Source: Methyloversatilis thermotolerans (GTDB lineage Bacteria; Pseudomonadota; Gammaproteobacteria; Burkholderiales; Rhodocyclaceae). Taken from it: 64,000 bases of DNA. The DNA is taken from NCBI RefSeq assembly GCF_000372885.1, contig NZ_KB889967.1:1140786-1204785 (forward strand), given 5' to 3'. Of the stretch, positions 25,657 through 34,766 are shown one piece after another. The number at the start of each line of letters is the position of its first letter. Position 1 is the stretch's first letter. The position numbers were made by a program, and so were the translations under genes. The notes below the pieces were generated by a model. That model made no database searches. It was not told where the DNA came from and worked only from the letters and a program-made list of their open reading frames with translations.

Positions 25657-26472
25657 TCAGCCGCGGATCAGCATTTCGCCGCGGCCGGTCGCACCCATGT
25701 CGCCCATGAAACGGCGTACCGTGCATGCGCTGGCATCGAGCGCGCCAAAGGCGCCCGGCAGCCCCTTCCAGCTCGCGTACAGCAGGCTCAGGAAGCCCAG
25801 ACGGTGCGCACCGCAATCCACCATGCCCGGCAGCATCTGCACCGGCAGCGCGTTAAGGATGAGGGTGCCACGCTTCATCAGGTAGCCCGGATAGGCACCG
25901 ACCGTACCGGCCACCGCGATGGTGCCGGCGATCATGCGCGACGCGCAGTAGTCGCCCGCATTGCCGCTGACCAGGATCTGGCCGCGCCGCATGCGATCGC
26001 CGAGGCGTTCCCCGGCATTGCCGGCGACCAGCAGCAGGCCGCCCGCCATGCCCTTCATGTCGCCGGGCACGGCGCCACCGGCGTAATCGCCGACATTCCC
26101 GCGCACCTCGACCCGGCCACCCTTCATGCCGGAGGCGCAGAACGCGCCGGTGCTGCCGGTCACGATGACTTCGCCGCCCAGCATGCGCTGCGCGACATAG
26201 CCGCCAGCATCGCCTTCTACCGTCACGCGTCCGGATTTCATGCCGGCGCCGATGCGTTCGAAGCGGCTGCAGTCGCCGCGGAACACGATGTCGCCCGGAT
26301 CGTCGCCGGACAGATCGAACAGCGCATCGACACGCACGACATTCTTGCCGACCTGGAGCGTCAGTGCCGCCACATCGGCCGGCGTCATGCCGGCCAGCGC
26401 CGTCGGATTCAGCGCGCCCGCGTCCACGCGTTGCGCCGGCGCGCTGCGCAGGGTCAGGACCAGTGCACTCAT
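25657..26472 (-). CDS. fhcC: Formyltransferase/hydrolase complex subunit C
   Basis: A 271-aa homologue of the formylmethanofuran dehydrogenase C subunit (FwdC/FmdC). After an N-terminal 75 aa it consists of a glutamate-synthase-alpha-type right-handed beta helix with repeated G-x-x-x-G turns (DAGGYVAQRM, GNVGDYAGG, GNAGERLGDRMRRG, GNAGDYCASRM). In the Fhc complex it is structural and helps hold the transferase and hydrolase parts. Its ATG overlaps the fhcD stop (ATGA). It is last in the fhcB-A-D-C operon. Confidence 0.95.
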   Translation of the reverse strand: MSALVLTLRSAPAQRVDAGALNPTALAGMTPADVAALTLQVGKNVVRVDALFDLSGDDPGDIVFRGDCSRFERIGAGMKSGRVTVEGDAGGYVAQRMLGGEVIVTGSTGAFCASGMKGGRVEVRGNVGDYAGGAVPGDMKGMAGGLLLVAGNAGERLGDRMRRGQILVSGNAGDYCASRMIAGTIAVAGTVGAYPGYLMKRGTLILNALPVQMLPGMVDCGAHRLGFLSLLYASWKGLPGAFGALDASACTVRRFMGDMGATGRGEMLIRG

Positions 26473-27365
26473 TTCAGGATCTCCCGCAGGTGGTACTGGA
26501 ACTGCCCCAGCTTGCCACCGTAGTTGCCGGCGGACAGACGACGGATGCCGCCGGCCGCGCCGATCTTGCACACTTCGCGCATGCCCACTTCCATCGCCTT
26601 CTTGACCGATGCATCGGTCAGCCCGTCGATCACGATCTCCAGCACCGCGCCGATGCGCTCGTCCAGTTCGGACTTCGTGGCGCCGCGCAGGGTGGGGCAG
26701 AAGGCATCGTTGGTCGATGCCGACAGCGCCTTGTATTTCGATCCGACCTTGGAGCCGGAGCGCACAACGCCCCCCGGAAAGGGCATCACGACATCGGGCA
26801 GCTTGCGCATTTCGCGGATCGCCGCTTCGCAGGCCTCCAGTGCCTGTACCTGGCTGTCGGCCAGCACGAGGAAATTGCCCCCGCCCACCGACTTCACCAT
26901 GCGCGCGGTATCCTGCACCAGGAACTCGCCATCCATGACCGGCACGCGCCAGTAGCGCTTGCCGGCGATCTGCTTGGACGTCTGGAAGCCATCGCCGAAG
27001 AAGCGCAACGTCTTGCCCAGCGGCACCGGATCGCCTTCGTCCAGACCGGCGAAGATGGCACTGGTCGGACTGGTGAGCACGCACTGACCGACGCGTCGCT
27101 CGATCTGCTTGATCAGTTCCTTGCTCGATACCGCGAATACCAGCACCGACACGCCGGGCCGGCCATCGGGCGTTTCCGACGGCGACAGCACGCGTTCGAT
27201 GCCCGCTTCCGCACCGCAGGCGATGACCGAAGTCGCGAAGCCGGTCATCGCAGCGGCCGAATTCATGGCCCAGGTTTCGTTGTAGGCGGTGATGATGAGG
27301 CGTATGCCCCGCATGCCGAACGCTTCGGCGAAGGTATCGTCGATCGATACACCGTTGATGATCAT
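26469..27365 (-). CDS. fhcD: Formylmethanofuran:H4MPT formyltransferase, Fhc subunit D
   Basis: A 298-aa Ftr-type enzyme that moves the formyl group from formyl-H4MPT to the (methylo)furan cofactor on FhcA. Family landmarks include MIINGVSIDDTFAEAFGMRG at the start, RLIITAYNETWAMNSA, and PFPGGVVRSGSKVGSKYK in the C-terminal lobe. It begins 4 bp after the fhcA stop. In this pathway the soluble archaeal-type transferase is stably bound in the Fhc complex. Confidence 0.96.
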   Translation of the reverse strand: MIINGVSIDDTFAEAFGMRGIRLIITAYNETWAMNSAAAMTGFATSVIACGAEAGIERVLSPSETPDGRPGVSVLVFAVSSKELIKQIERRVGQCVLTSPTSAIFAGLDEGDPVPLGKTLRFFGDGFQTSKQIAGKRYWRVPVMDGEFLVQDTARMVKSVGGGNFLVLADSQVQALEACEAAIREMRKLPDVVMPFPGGVVRSGSKVGSKYKALSASTNDAFCPTLRGATKSELDERIGAVLEIVIDGLTDASVKKAMEVGMREVCKIGAAGGIRRLSAGNYGGKLGQFQYHLREILK

Positions 27366-27369
27366 GTGC

Positions 27370-29040
27370 TCAGCTCCGCTTGCGGCAGGCGTGGGGAATC
27401 AGCTTCGAACCGCCGCCGCATTCGCACAGCTCGTCGTCACTGATCTTGAAATTGTTCATGCGCACCGAGTGGTACTGGCGGAAGTAGGGTTCGATCTTCT
27501 TCTCGATGCCGCGATCGAATTCCGGCTTCACCACATGCGTGTTGCCACGCACCACCTTCACCACCTTGCCGTCGCGCACCACCAGCTCGCCGTCCTTGAA
27601 CACCAGTTCCGGCTTTTCGAACATGCGCTCGCGGTCGGCGTCCTCCTTGTAGACGACGATGTCGGCTGCCGCGCCCGGTGCCAGATGGCCGCGGTCGGTC
27701 AGTCCGAGGATGCGCGCCGGCGCGGCGCGCGTCATGATGGCGATCTCGTAGAGCGAGTACTCGCGCTCGAGGCTGGCCAGATTGCTCATGGCCTTCGCAT
27801 CGGCGTTGATCGTGTCCAGCATGGAATTGCGGAAGCTGCGGTCGGTGAGCAGCTTGATCAGATGCGGATAGGTGGTGAACGGCGCGCCATTCGGGTGATC
27901 CGTGGTCAGGAAGATGCGCCACGGATCGTCGACCATCAGGAAGATTTCCAGACCGATCGCCCACTGCAGCGCATTGACGAAATTCTGGTCCTTGTACTTG
28001 AACGGCACCACGCCGCAGCCGGCTTCCATCTCGATGTCCATCACCGCCGACTTCTTCGGCGACGCCAGACCGGAGTTCCGGTACTGCGACATGTTGTCGC
28101 CGGACGCGGTGACGGTCTGGCCGAACAGCACCTGGCCGACGTCCGCGGTCACGTTCTTGTGCCGGTTGATCGCCTCGGCGATGCGCGCGGCGCCGGACGA
28201 GAACTTGCGGTCACCCTCGCTGCCGTAGCTGTGGAACTGGATGTGCGTCAGGTGGATGGGCAGACCTTCGGCCGCATCCATCGTCGCCAGCGTGGAATCC
28301 ACATTGCCCGCCACGCCCAGATTGCTCGCATGCACGTGCAGCGGGTGCGGCACGCCCAGTTCATGCACCGCACGCGACAGCGTGCGCAGAATCTGGCGCG
28401 GTGTCACGCCGTAGTATGCGTTCTGTTCATCGACATCCAGCTTGCGCTGGTTGAACTTGAACGCCGAAATGCCGCCCGGGTTCACCACCTTGATGCCCAG
28501 CGTCTGCGTGGAATGCAGGATCCACGCAACATAGTCGTTGATGGTCTGCTGGTCTTCCTTCGCCACCAGCATGCGCAGCAGGAAGTCGTCGCTGCCCAGC
28601 ATGGCGTAGCCGCCGGTATCGACGATGGGCGTGTCGCCCATTTCCATGTGCGCCTGACGCGCATTCATCGGGATGATGGCCGGCTCGAAACACGAGGTAT
28701 AGCCCATCTCCGCATAGCGGTAGCCCGCCGCCAGCGTGCCGGGTGCGCAGTAGCCGCAGCTCGAGCGGGTGATTTCAGTGCGCGCCACCGGATCGTCGCG
28801 ATGATCCTCGGGCAGCATTTCGCGCGCGATGTTGACCTTGCCGCCGCCGATGTGGGTGTGCATGTCGATCGCACCCGACATGACGATGCGACCCGACACA
28901 TTGTATTCGGCGCTCACCTTGTCGCCGTCGGCGAGCGAGGCGACGATGCGGCCATCCTTCACGTAGATGTCGCGCACCTGGTCGTCGACGCCATTCGCCG
29001 GGTCGATCACCCGGCCTCCTGTCAGCTTGATGACGCTCAC
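27370..29040 (-). CDS. fhcA: Formylmethanofuran hydrolase subunit A of the Fhc complex
   Basis: A 556-aa amidohydrolase-fold subunit that releases formate from the formylated furan cofactor. Metal-site motifs: DMHTHIGGGKVN near residue 58, HVHASNLG, HLTHIQFHSYG and TTDHPNGAPF. The start is a GTG (29038-29040) that overlaps the fhcB stop. The C-terminus ends CECGGGSKLIPHACRKRS. In methylotrophs the complex acts as a hydrolase, whereas the archaeal homologue works with a Mo/W dehydrogenase. Confidence 0.96.
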   Translation of the reverse strand: MSVIKLTGGRVIDPANGVDDQVRDIYVKDGRIVASLADGDKVSAEYNVSGRIVMSGAIDMHTHIGGGKVNIAREMLPEDHRDDPVARTEITRSSCGYCAPGTLAAGYRYAEMGYTSCFEPAIIPMNARQAHMEMGDTPIVDTGGYAMLGSDDFLLRMLVAKEDQQTINDYVAWILHSTQTLGIKVVNPGGISAFKFNQRKLDVDEQNAYYGVTPRQILRTLSRAVHELGVPHPLHVHASNLGVAGNVDSTLATMDAAEGLPIHLTHIQFHSYGSEGDRKFSSGAARIAEAINRHKNVTADVGQVLFGQTVTASGDNMSQYRNSGLASPKKSAVMDIEMEAGCGVVPFKYKDQNFVNALQWAIGLEIFLMVDDPWRIFLTTDHPNGAPFTTYPHLIKLLTDRSFRNSMLDTINADAKAMSNLASLEREYSLYEIAIMTRAAPARILGLTDRGHLAPGAAADIVVYKEDADRERMFEKPELVFKDGELVVRDGKVVKVVRGNTHVVKPEFDRGIEKKIEPYFRQYHSVRMNNFKISDDELCECGGGSKLIPHACRKRS

Positions 29041-30329
29041 GCGCTCACCTCCTTCAGTTTTGCGGTGATCGCGGCCGCGACGGTCGCTGCGGACGGCAGG
29101 CCGGTGGCACGCAGGGCGCGCAGCGGCAGCGTGGCGCCCTTGTCGCCGCGGAAGAAATGACCGACATGATGCACGCCGGGCGTGGATACCGGAATGAATA
29201 CTTCCGGCTCGCGCTCGAGCTTCAGTGTCGGCGGGGCGATCACCACGCAGGCTTCGGCCGGCGGCTGTTTCGTGTCGTTCAGTGCGCTCACCCAGACCAC
29301 GGTGTCGGTTTCGCCTTCGGCGATCAGACGCGCGCTGCCGTTGTGCACCGGGTCGTACAGCGGAATGCCGCTCGCGAAACTGGTGCGCATCGGATAGCCG
29401 GTCTGCCAGGCATGCACCATGGATGCGTTCAGTTCGCCGTCCGCACCGCCCAGACCCAGACCGTTGCAGCGCGTGCTGACATTCAGTGTGCGCACCACGG
29501 CCATGATGGCGTTGATGTTCAGGTCCACCTGGGATGGCTGGAAATCGCCGGCCATCCAGACCAGTACCGAGTACTTCGCGGCGCGCAAGGCATCCGCCAG
29601 TGCCTGCCAGCGGGCAATCTCGATGCCCAGCGGCGCGGCGTCGCGCACCGGCTGCTTCGCCAGCAGCGCATTCAGTGTCGACAGCGCCTCCGGCATGCGG
29701 CTGCAGTCGAAATCGAATACCTCGGGTTCGCGCCCGTCCGGCGAACGACCGGGTGCCGTATTCAGGTCGCCACCCAGATAGACGATGCGTCGCGCCGACG
29801 GTGCCGGCTCGAACATCGCTTCGTCGTTCCACACATAGCGCTCGAAGAAACGGGACGACTTGGTCACCACGTCGGTACCCACCAGCACGATCAGGTCGGC
29901 GCGGTTCTTCACCTCGGCCAGCGTGGTGGTGACATAGCCGATGTCCTGTACGACACGCGTCGAACGCCAACCGATTTCGGAATACAGGTGATCGACCACA
30001 CCACCGGCGGCATCCGCCAGATCCATCACTCCGCGCATGCCATTCACATCGAGCGCCATGCCGCTGAATACCGGCAGCGCCGAGGTCTTCACGCGTCGCG
30101 CGACTTCCGCGTACGCCTCCTCGAAGCTGACCGCCTTGCCTGCGATACGCGCGCCGGCGCCGGCATGCGCGACGCCCATGCGGGCAAAACCCGCCTGCGC
30201 CTTCGGGCATCCTCCCGCCACCACCGCGAGCGCATCGCCGCCGGTGTCCACGCTCAAGTCGTCACATGCCAGCCCACAGAAGGGACAGGCGACTTCGGCG
30301 ACGACGCTTGAAGTCGCTTCATTCGTCAT
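29037..30329 (-). CDS. fhcB: Fhc complex subunit B
   Basis: A 430-aa homologue of FwdB/FmdB, the Mo/W-pterin subunit of archaeal formylmethanofuran dehydrogenase. The N-terminal CPFCGLACDD (from residue 15) and GGCPKAQAGF remain of the Fe-S binding region. Known bacterial FhcB proteins do not provide redox catalysis, and the protein is shorter than full oxidoreductase homologues. It is the first gene of fhcBADC, whose promoter region (30330-30603) is shared with the divergent RFAP synthase gene. Confidence 0.94.
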   Translation of the reverse strand: MTNEATSSVVAEVACPFCGLACDDLSVDTGGDALAVVAGGCPKAQAGFARMGVAHAGAGARIAGKAVSFEEAYAEVARRVKTSALPVFSGMALDVNGMRGVMDLADAAGGVVDHLYSEIGWRSTRVVQDIGYVTTTLAEVKNRADLIVLVGTDVVTKSSRFFERYVWNDEAMFEPAPSARRIVYLGGDLNTAPGRSPDGREPEVFDFDCSRMPEALSTLNALLAKQPVRDAAPLGIEIARWQALADALRAAKYSVLVWMAGDFQPSQVDLNINAIMAVVRTLNVSTRCNGLGLGGADGELNASMVHAWQTGYPMRTSFASGIPLYDPVHNGSARLIAEGETDTVVWVSALNDTKQPPAEACVVIAPPTLKLEREPEVFIPVSTPGVHHVGHFFRGDKGATLPLRALRATGLPSAATVAAAITAKLKEVSA

Positions 30330-30459
30330 GAGTCATCCGTTTCATCAGCTTGATTGAACCCGCAATCCGCAACGATACAACAAGCCTCAAAGCCCGTCGG
30401 AACTCGCGTTCTCTTGTCGCAACGCAGCATCCAGAGCCGGCCTGAGGACCACGATCAGA

Positions 30460-30479
30460 CTGTTACACAAGCGTAACAG
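30460..30479. promoter_or_regulatory. Perfect inverted repeat in the fhc/RFAP divergent promoter region
   Basis: CTGTTAC (30460-30466), 6-nt spacer, GTAACAG (30473-30479). It lies 131 bp before fhcB and 125 bp before the RFAP synthase ATG, and is the likely binding site of a dimeric regulator acting on both C1 operons. A possible -10 element for the rightward unit is GATAAT at 30569-30574. The regulator is not identified. Confidence 0.55.
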
Positions 30480-30603
30480 CACGATCCGTAAACGACCGCG
30501 AGCGCGGCCGCTTGAACGGCCCGCATCCGATTGCAAGGGTAACTTGCCTTCACGGCGCGCTATTTTGGGATAATCGCAGACTTTTCCACGAGTACCTCCA
30601 TTG

Positions 30604-31578
30604 ATGAACACAGCGCATGCGACCGCCGCCACCCTGGAAGTCAGGGCACCCGCTCGCCTGCACATGGGCTTCATCGACCTGGATGGCAGCCTCGGGCGCC
30701 GCTTCGGCAGCATAGGGCTGACGCTGGAGGGCCTGAACACCACTCTGCGCATCCGGCCTTCGGCCGCGCTCGAGGTCAATGGTCATGATGCGGATCGCGC
30801 CGGACGCTACGCGCGTACCCTGATTGATCACTACGCACTGCCGCCGGTCCGGATCGACATCGTCGGAGCCATCCCCCCGCACTCCGGTCTCGGCTCCGGT
30901 ACCCAGCTCGCGCTGGCAACCGGCATGGGTCTATCCCGCCTGTTCGGTCTGGGTCTGACCGCGCGCGACGTCGCCGCCCTGCTCGACCGCGGCGCGCGCT
31001 CCGGCATCGGCATCTGCGGTTTCGACAGCGGCGGCTTCATCGTCGATGCCGGCCGTGGCGCCGTCGACGCGCCGCCGCCCATCGTGGCGCACATGCCCTT
31101 CCCGGACGCCTGGCGCATGGTGCTCATATTCGATCACGCGTGCCGTGGTCTGCATGGCGCGGCCGAGAAAGAGGCTTTCCGCGTGCTGCCGCCGTACGCG
31201 CCCGGCGTGGCCGACCGGCTCTGCCGCCTCGTGCTGATGCGCGCCCTGCCCGCGCTCGCCGAATGCGACATCGACATGTTCGGCGCGGCCATCAACGAAA
31301 TCCAGCGCAGCGTCGGCGACTATTTCGCACCGGCACAGGGGGGGCGCTATACCAGTTCGCTGGTCAGTTCGGTGGCGGAACACATGGCGGCGAACGGCGC
31401 GGCCTGCATAGGTCAGAGTTCCTGGGGTCCGACCGGCTTTGCGCTGGCGGCGTCGCCGGACGAGGCCGCCGCACTGGTCGCGTCGGCACGCGAACGCTTC
31501 CCCGGACATGACGGACTGGAATTGATGATTTGCGCTGCGCGCAACCAGGGCGCGCAGTGGGAGGAAACGCCGGCCTGA
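30604..31578 (+). CDS. Beta-ribofuranosylaminobenzene 5'-phosphate (RFAP) synthase homologue
   Basis: A 324-aa GHMP-kinase-fold protein. RFAP synthase joins 4-hydroxybenzoate or aminobenzoate to PRPP, the first committed step of methanopterin synthesis. Landmarks: RAPARLHMGFIDLDGSLGRRFGSIG at the start (shown here in parts: ARLHMGF, RRFGSIG), PPHSGLGSGTQLALA near residue 90, and GICGFDSGGFIVDAG. An ATG at 30604 follows an in-frame TTG. It opens the rightward operon that includes mtdB, mch and fae, so cofactor synthesis and use are co-expressed. Confidence 0.9.
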   Translation: MNTAHATAATLEVRAPARLHMGFIDLDGSLGRRFGSIGLTLEGLNTTLRIRPSAALEVNGHDADRAGRYARTLIDHYALPPVRIDIVGAIPPHSGLGSGTQLALATGMGLSRLFGLGLTARDVAALLDRGARSGIGICGFDSGGFIVDAGRGAVDAPPPIVAHMPFPDAWRMVLIFDHACRGLHGAAEKEAFRVLPPYAPGVADRLCRLVLMRALPALAECDIDMFGAAINEIQRSVGDYFAPAQGGRYTSSLVSSVAEHMAANGAACIGQSSWGPTGFALAASPDEAAALVASARERFPGHDGLELMICAARNQGAQWEETPA

Positions 31579-31683
31579 CTCACCCGGTCCGGTCAGCAAC
31601 AGAGGAGAGGTGCTCCGGCACCACACAAGGACGTCACTTCGACGAGAACATGCAGCCCTAGGGCGGAAAGAGCGAGAACGACC

Positions 31684-32586
31684 ATGGAAAACCCGTACAT
31701 CCTGCACATGTTCAGCCCCACCAACAACATCAGTCCCTTCGATGTGAACATGGCGTGCGACGCCGGTTTCCAGGTGCTGATGCCCTACTCCGGTGTCGGT
31801 CTGGACCAGATCTATGGCCTTACGCAGGATGCGATCTTTTCGCGCGGCCCCAATGGCGTGAAGCGCACCGGCATCTTCATCGGCGGCCGCGACATCGGTC
31901 TGGCGGCCGACATGCTGGATGCCTGCCGTGGTGCCATGGTGCCGCCGTTCGAAGTGTCGGTGTTCGCCGATCCGAGCGGCGCCTTCACCACCGCGGCCGC
32001 GCTGGTGGCCTGCGTGGAACGCCAGTTGCGCAAGGCACACAACACCGGTCTCGAAGGCAAGACGGTTCTCGTGCTCGGAGGCACCGGACCGGTGGGCACC
32101 GCGGCTGCGGTACTGGCTTCGGGCGCCGGCGCCAAGGTGCTGGTCGGCAGCCATTCCAGCGCGATGCGTGCACGCGTGGCGTCGGAAGTGGTGAATGCGC
32201 GCTACGGCTCTTCGGTGGAACCGGTTGAAGCCGGCTCGAACGAACAGAAGATGGGCCTGCTGCCGCAGGCCAACGTGATCTTCTGCACCGCCAAGGCCGG
32301 CATCCAGGTGCTCAGCAAGGAACAGCTCAAGCGCGCCAGTTCGCTGCTGGTCGCGGCGGACGTGAACGCAGTGCCGCCGGCCGGCATCGAAGGACTGGGC
32401 GTGATGGATGACGGCACGCCGCTGGAAGCCGGTTCGGGCAAGGCGGTCGGCATCGGCGCGCTCGCCATCGGCAACGTGAAGTACCTCTGCCAGCGCGGTC
32501 TTTTCCAGCGCATGATCAACACCGAGAAGCCGGTCTACCTCGATTTCCGCGACGCCTTCGCAACCGCCCGCGAACTGGTTGCGTGA
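31684..32586 (+). CDS. mtdB: NAD(P)-dependent methylene-H4MPT dehydrogenase
   Basis: A 300-aa cytosolic enzyme oxidising methylene-H4MPT to methenyl-H4MPT. It starts MENPYILHMFSPTNNISPFD, the typical MtdB N-terminus, and has a Rossmann nucleotide-binding loop VLVLGGTGPVGTAAA near residue 125 and a DVNAVPPAGIEGLG region. It lies between the RFAP synthase and mch. MtdB is preferred over MtdA because of the N-terminus and the H4MPT context. Confidence 0.95.
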   Translation: MENPYILHMFSPTNNISPFDVNMACDAGFQVLMPYSGVGLDQIYGLTQDAIFSRGPNGVKRTGIFIGGRDIGLAADMLDACRGAMVPPFEVSVFADPSGAFTTAAALVACVERQLRKAHNTGLEGKTVLVLGGTGPVGTAAAVLASGAGAKVLVGSHSSAMRARVASEVVNARYGSSVEPVEAGSNEQKMGLLPQANVIFCTAKAGIQVLSKEQLKRASSLLVAADVNAVPPAGIEGLGVMDDGTPLEAGSGKAVGIGALAIGNVKYLCQRGLFQRMINTEKPVYLDFRDAFATARELVA

Positions 32587-32592
32587 GTGGAT

Positions 32593-32613
32593 GCGCCGGG
32601 CCTCGCCCGGCGC
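32593..32613 (+). other. Intercistronic hairpin after mtdB
   Basis: Perfect 9-bp arms GCGCCGGGC (32593-32601) and GCCCGGCGC (32605-32613) with a 3-nt loop lie between the mtdB stop and the next start codon. There is no T-run, so it may stabilise the mtdB mRNA end or lower downstream expression. Confidence 0.45.
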
Positions 32614-32621
32614 AATGAGCG

Positions 32622-33752
32622 ATGCCGCACTGGCTCATCGTTGCCGCGAACGCCGGGCCGCTTGCGCGCGCTTGCGTCGACGCGGGCCACGGTTGTGACC
32701 TGATCGAACCGTTCGGCGACGTCGATACCTGCGCGCTGGCCGACCGGCATGTTCGCGTGGATGTCGGCATGTACGGCTTCACCACCCGCGTGGTCGAGGC
32801 CGCCGCCTCGCTGCGCGGCGACTGGGACGGCATCGTGCTCGGTTCCGGTTTCGAGGCGCGGCCCGGACTGATCGATGACATGGCCCGCCTCGGCACGGTG
32901 TTCGGCAACGATGCGGCAACGGTCCGCAGGTGCAAGGATCCGGTCGTGCTCGCGGCGGTGGCCCGGGACAGCGCATTGCCAATGGCCGAACCCCGCACAT
33001 GCGGGGCGCTGGACCGGAGCTGGCTGGTAAAACCGATCGGCGCTTGCGGCGGTCTGGGCATCCGGCAGGCGGACGACGGCGAACATATGGCCCCCGGCTG
33101 GTACGGCCAGCGCTTCGTACGCGGGATGCCGGCGTCGGTGCTTTTCCTCGCCGATGGAGCACGCGTGCGCATCGTCGGCTTGAGCGAACAGCGTCCCGGC
33201 GGCAAGGCCGGTCCGTTCGCGTGGCGCGAGGCGATCAGCCATGCGCCGGTCGCCGCCGAGGTCGAGGCAGGCATTGCGCAGGCGCTCGCCATGCTTGTCG
33301 CACGGCTCGGCTTGCGCGGCCTCAATGGAGCGGACCTCGTGTTTGACGGTGCCACGCCGATATTGCTGGAGATCAACCCGCGCCCGACGGCAACGATGGC
33401 GCTGTACGATCACGAGGTGGACGGCGGGCTGTTCGCCGCGCACATCGCGGCCTGCACCGGACGACTGGACCCGGTGCCGCCTTCGCGGCGCTGCGGACGG
33501 CGTGGATTGCGCGTGGTCTATGCAGAACGCGAGACGGACATTCCGGCTGCAGCCGGCTGGCCAACGGGCACCACCGACCTGCCGGCGGCCGGCAGCCGCA
33601 TCGCGGCTGGCGCCCCGATATGTACCGTCTACGCGGCGGGAGAGGACAATGAATCGATTCGCGCCGGCCTCGACCGGCACGAACGAGCAGTGCTGTACAT
33701 GTCCGCATCGTCGAACGAACGCGGGCAGACGACGACAACAGTCTTTACGTGA
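32622..33752 (+). CDS. ATP-grasp protein of the H4MPT cluster (orfY-like)
   Basis: A 376-aa ATP-grasp-like ligase (COG2232 type). Landmarks are DWDGIVLGSGFEARPGLID, the ATP-site region SWLVKPIGACGGLGIR, and the acidic metal motif LLEINPRPTATMALYDHEV. It is one of the uncharacterised genes that travel with mtdB/mch in methylotrophs and is probably involved in making or modifying H4MPT or the furan cofactor; the substrate is unknown. The C-terminus is low-complexity (NERGQTTTTVFT). It is 12 bp before mch. Confidence 0.8.
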   Translation: MPHWLIVAANAGPLARACVDAGHGCDLIEPFGDVDTCALADRHVRVDVGMYGFTTRVVEAAASLRGDWDGIVLGSGFEARPGLIDDMARLGTVFGNDAATVRRCKDPVVLAAVARDSALPMAEPRTCGALDRSWLVKPIGACGGLGIRQADDGEHMAPGWYGQRFVRGMPASVLFLADGARVRIVGLSEQRPGGKAGPFAWREAISHAPVAAEVEAGIAQALAMLVARLGLRGLNGADLVFDGATPILLEINPRPTATMALYDHEVDGGLFAAHIAACTGRLDPVPPSRRCGRRGLRVVYAERETDIPAAAGWPTGTTDLPAAGSRIAAGAPICTVYAAGEDNESIRAGLDRHERAVLYMSASSNERGQTTTTVFT

Positions 33753-33764
33753 GGAGCAAGGCCT

Positions 33765-34763
33765 ATGAGCAATCCCGAACACGGCCCGGTGCTGACCGGC
33801 GCACAGCCCAGCGTGGGCAAGCATGTGATGGCAATCGTCGAGGGTCTGGTCCGCGACGCCGATGCATTGCGCATCAAGGTCGATGCCCTGCCCGGTGGTG
33901 GCCGCGTGATCGACGCCGGCATCAACGTGCCCGGTGGCATGGAAGCGGGTCGCCGCATCACCGAAATCTGCATGGGCGGCCTCGGCACCGCGACCTTCAA
34001 CACGCGCGAAGCACACTGGCCGCTCATCATCAATGTGCATTCGACGCACCCTGTGGTCGCCTGCCTGGCCAGCCAGTACGCCGGCTGGAGCCTGTCTCAC
34101 GGCGAAGGCAAGGAAGCTTTCCATGCTCTGGGTTCCGGTCCGGGCCGTGCGCTGGCGGTCAAGGAACCGCTGTACCAGGAACTGGGCTACAAGGATGACG
34201 CGAAGCACGCCGTGCTGGTGCTCGAGGTCGATCGCCAGCCGCCAGCGGAAATCCTGGCCAAGATCCGCCGCGACTGCAATGTGCCGGACGACGGGGTCAC
34301 CCTCATCCTGACGCCGACGCGCAGCCTGGCCGGCACCGTGCAGGTGGTCGGCCGCGTGCTGGAAGTGGCGCTGCACAAGGTGCATGCACTCGGATTCCCG
34401 CTGCAGGACATCATTGACGGCTCGGCCAGCGCGCCGATCGCTCCGCCGGCACCGGACTTCCTGAACGCGATGGGCCGCACCAACGACGCCATCCTGTTCG
34501 GCGGCGTGGCTCAGCTCTACGTCGATTGCGAGGACGACGCAGCCGCCGATCTGGCGCAGAAGCTTCCGTCGTCGGCCTCGCGCGATTACGGCCGTCCGTT
34601 CGCCGAAGTGTTCAAGGAAGTGAAGTACGACTTCTACAAGATCGATCCGATGCTGTTCGCGCCGGCCCGCGTGGTGGTGAGCAATCTGCGCACCGGCAAG
34701 AGCTTCCGCGGCGGCCAGATCAATACCGAGCTGCTCGCGAAGTCCTTCGGCGAATCCAGGTAA
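33765..34763 (+). CDS. mch: Methenyl-H4MPT cyclohydrolase
   Basis: A 332-aa enzyme hydrolysing methenyl-H4MPT to formyl-H4MPT, between MtdB and Fhc. Characteristic blocks include [25 protein letters not shown] (in parts: [16 protein letters not shown]), [19 protein letters not shown] and [18 protein letters not shown] lies 10 bp before the ATG. It is followed by the orf5-like ATP-grasp gene after 3 bp, as in other methylotroph clusters. Confidence 0.96.
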   Translation: MSNPEHGPVLTGAQPSVGKHVMAIVEGLVRDADALRIKVDALPGGGRVIDAGINVPGGMEAGRRITEICMGGLGTATFNTREAHWPLIINVHSTHPVVACLASQYAGWSLSHGEGKEAFHALGSGPGRALAVKEPLYQELGYKDDAKHAVLVLEVDRQPPAEILAKIRRDCNVPDDGVTLILTPTRSLAGTVQVVGRVLEVALHKVHALGFPLQDIIDGSASAPIAPPAPDFLNAMGRTNDAILFGGVAQLYVDCEDDAAADLAQKLPSSASRDYGRPFAEVFKEVKYDFYKIDPMLFAPARVVVSNLRTGKSFRGGQINTELLAKSFGESR

Positions 34764-34766
34764 GTC

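Noticed and set aside
27289..29160. A 623-codon open frame antisense to fhcA and fhcD
   Set aside because: Low-complexity His/Ala/Arg translation; fhcA and fhcD are certain on the other strand.
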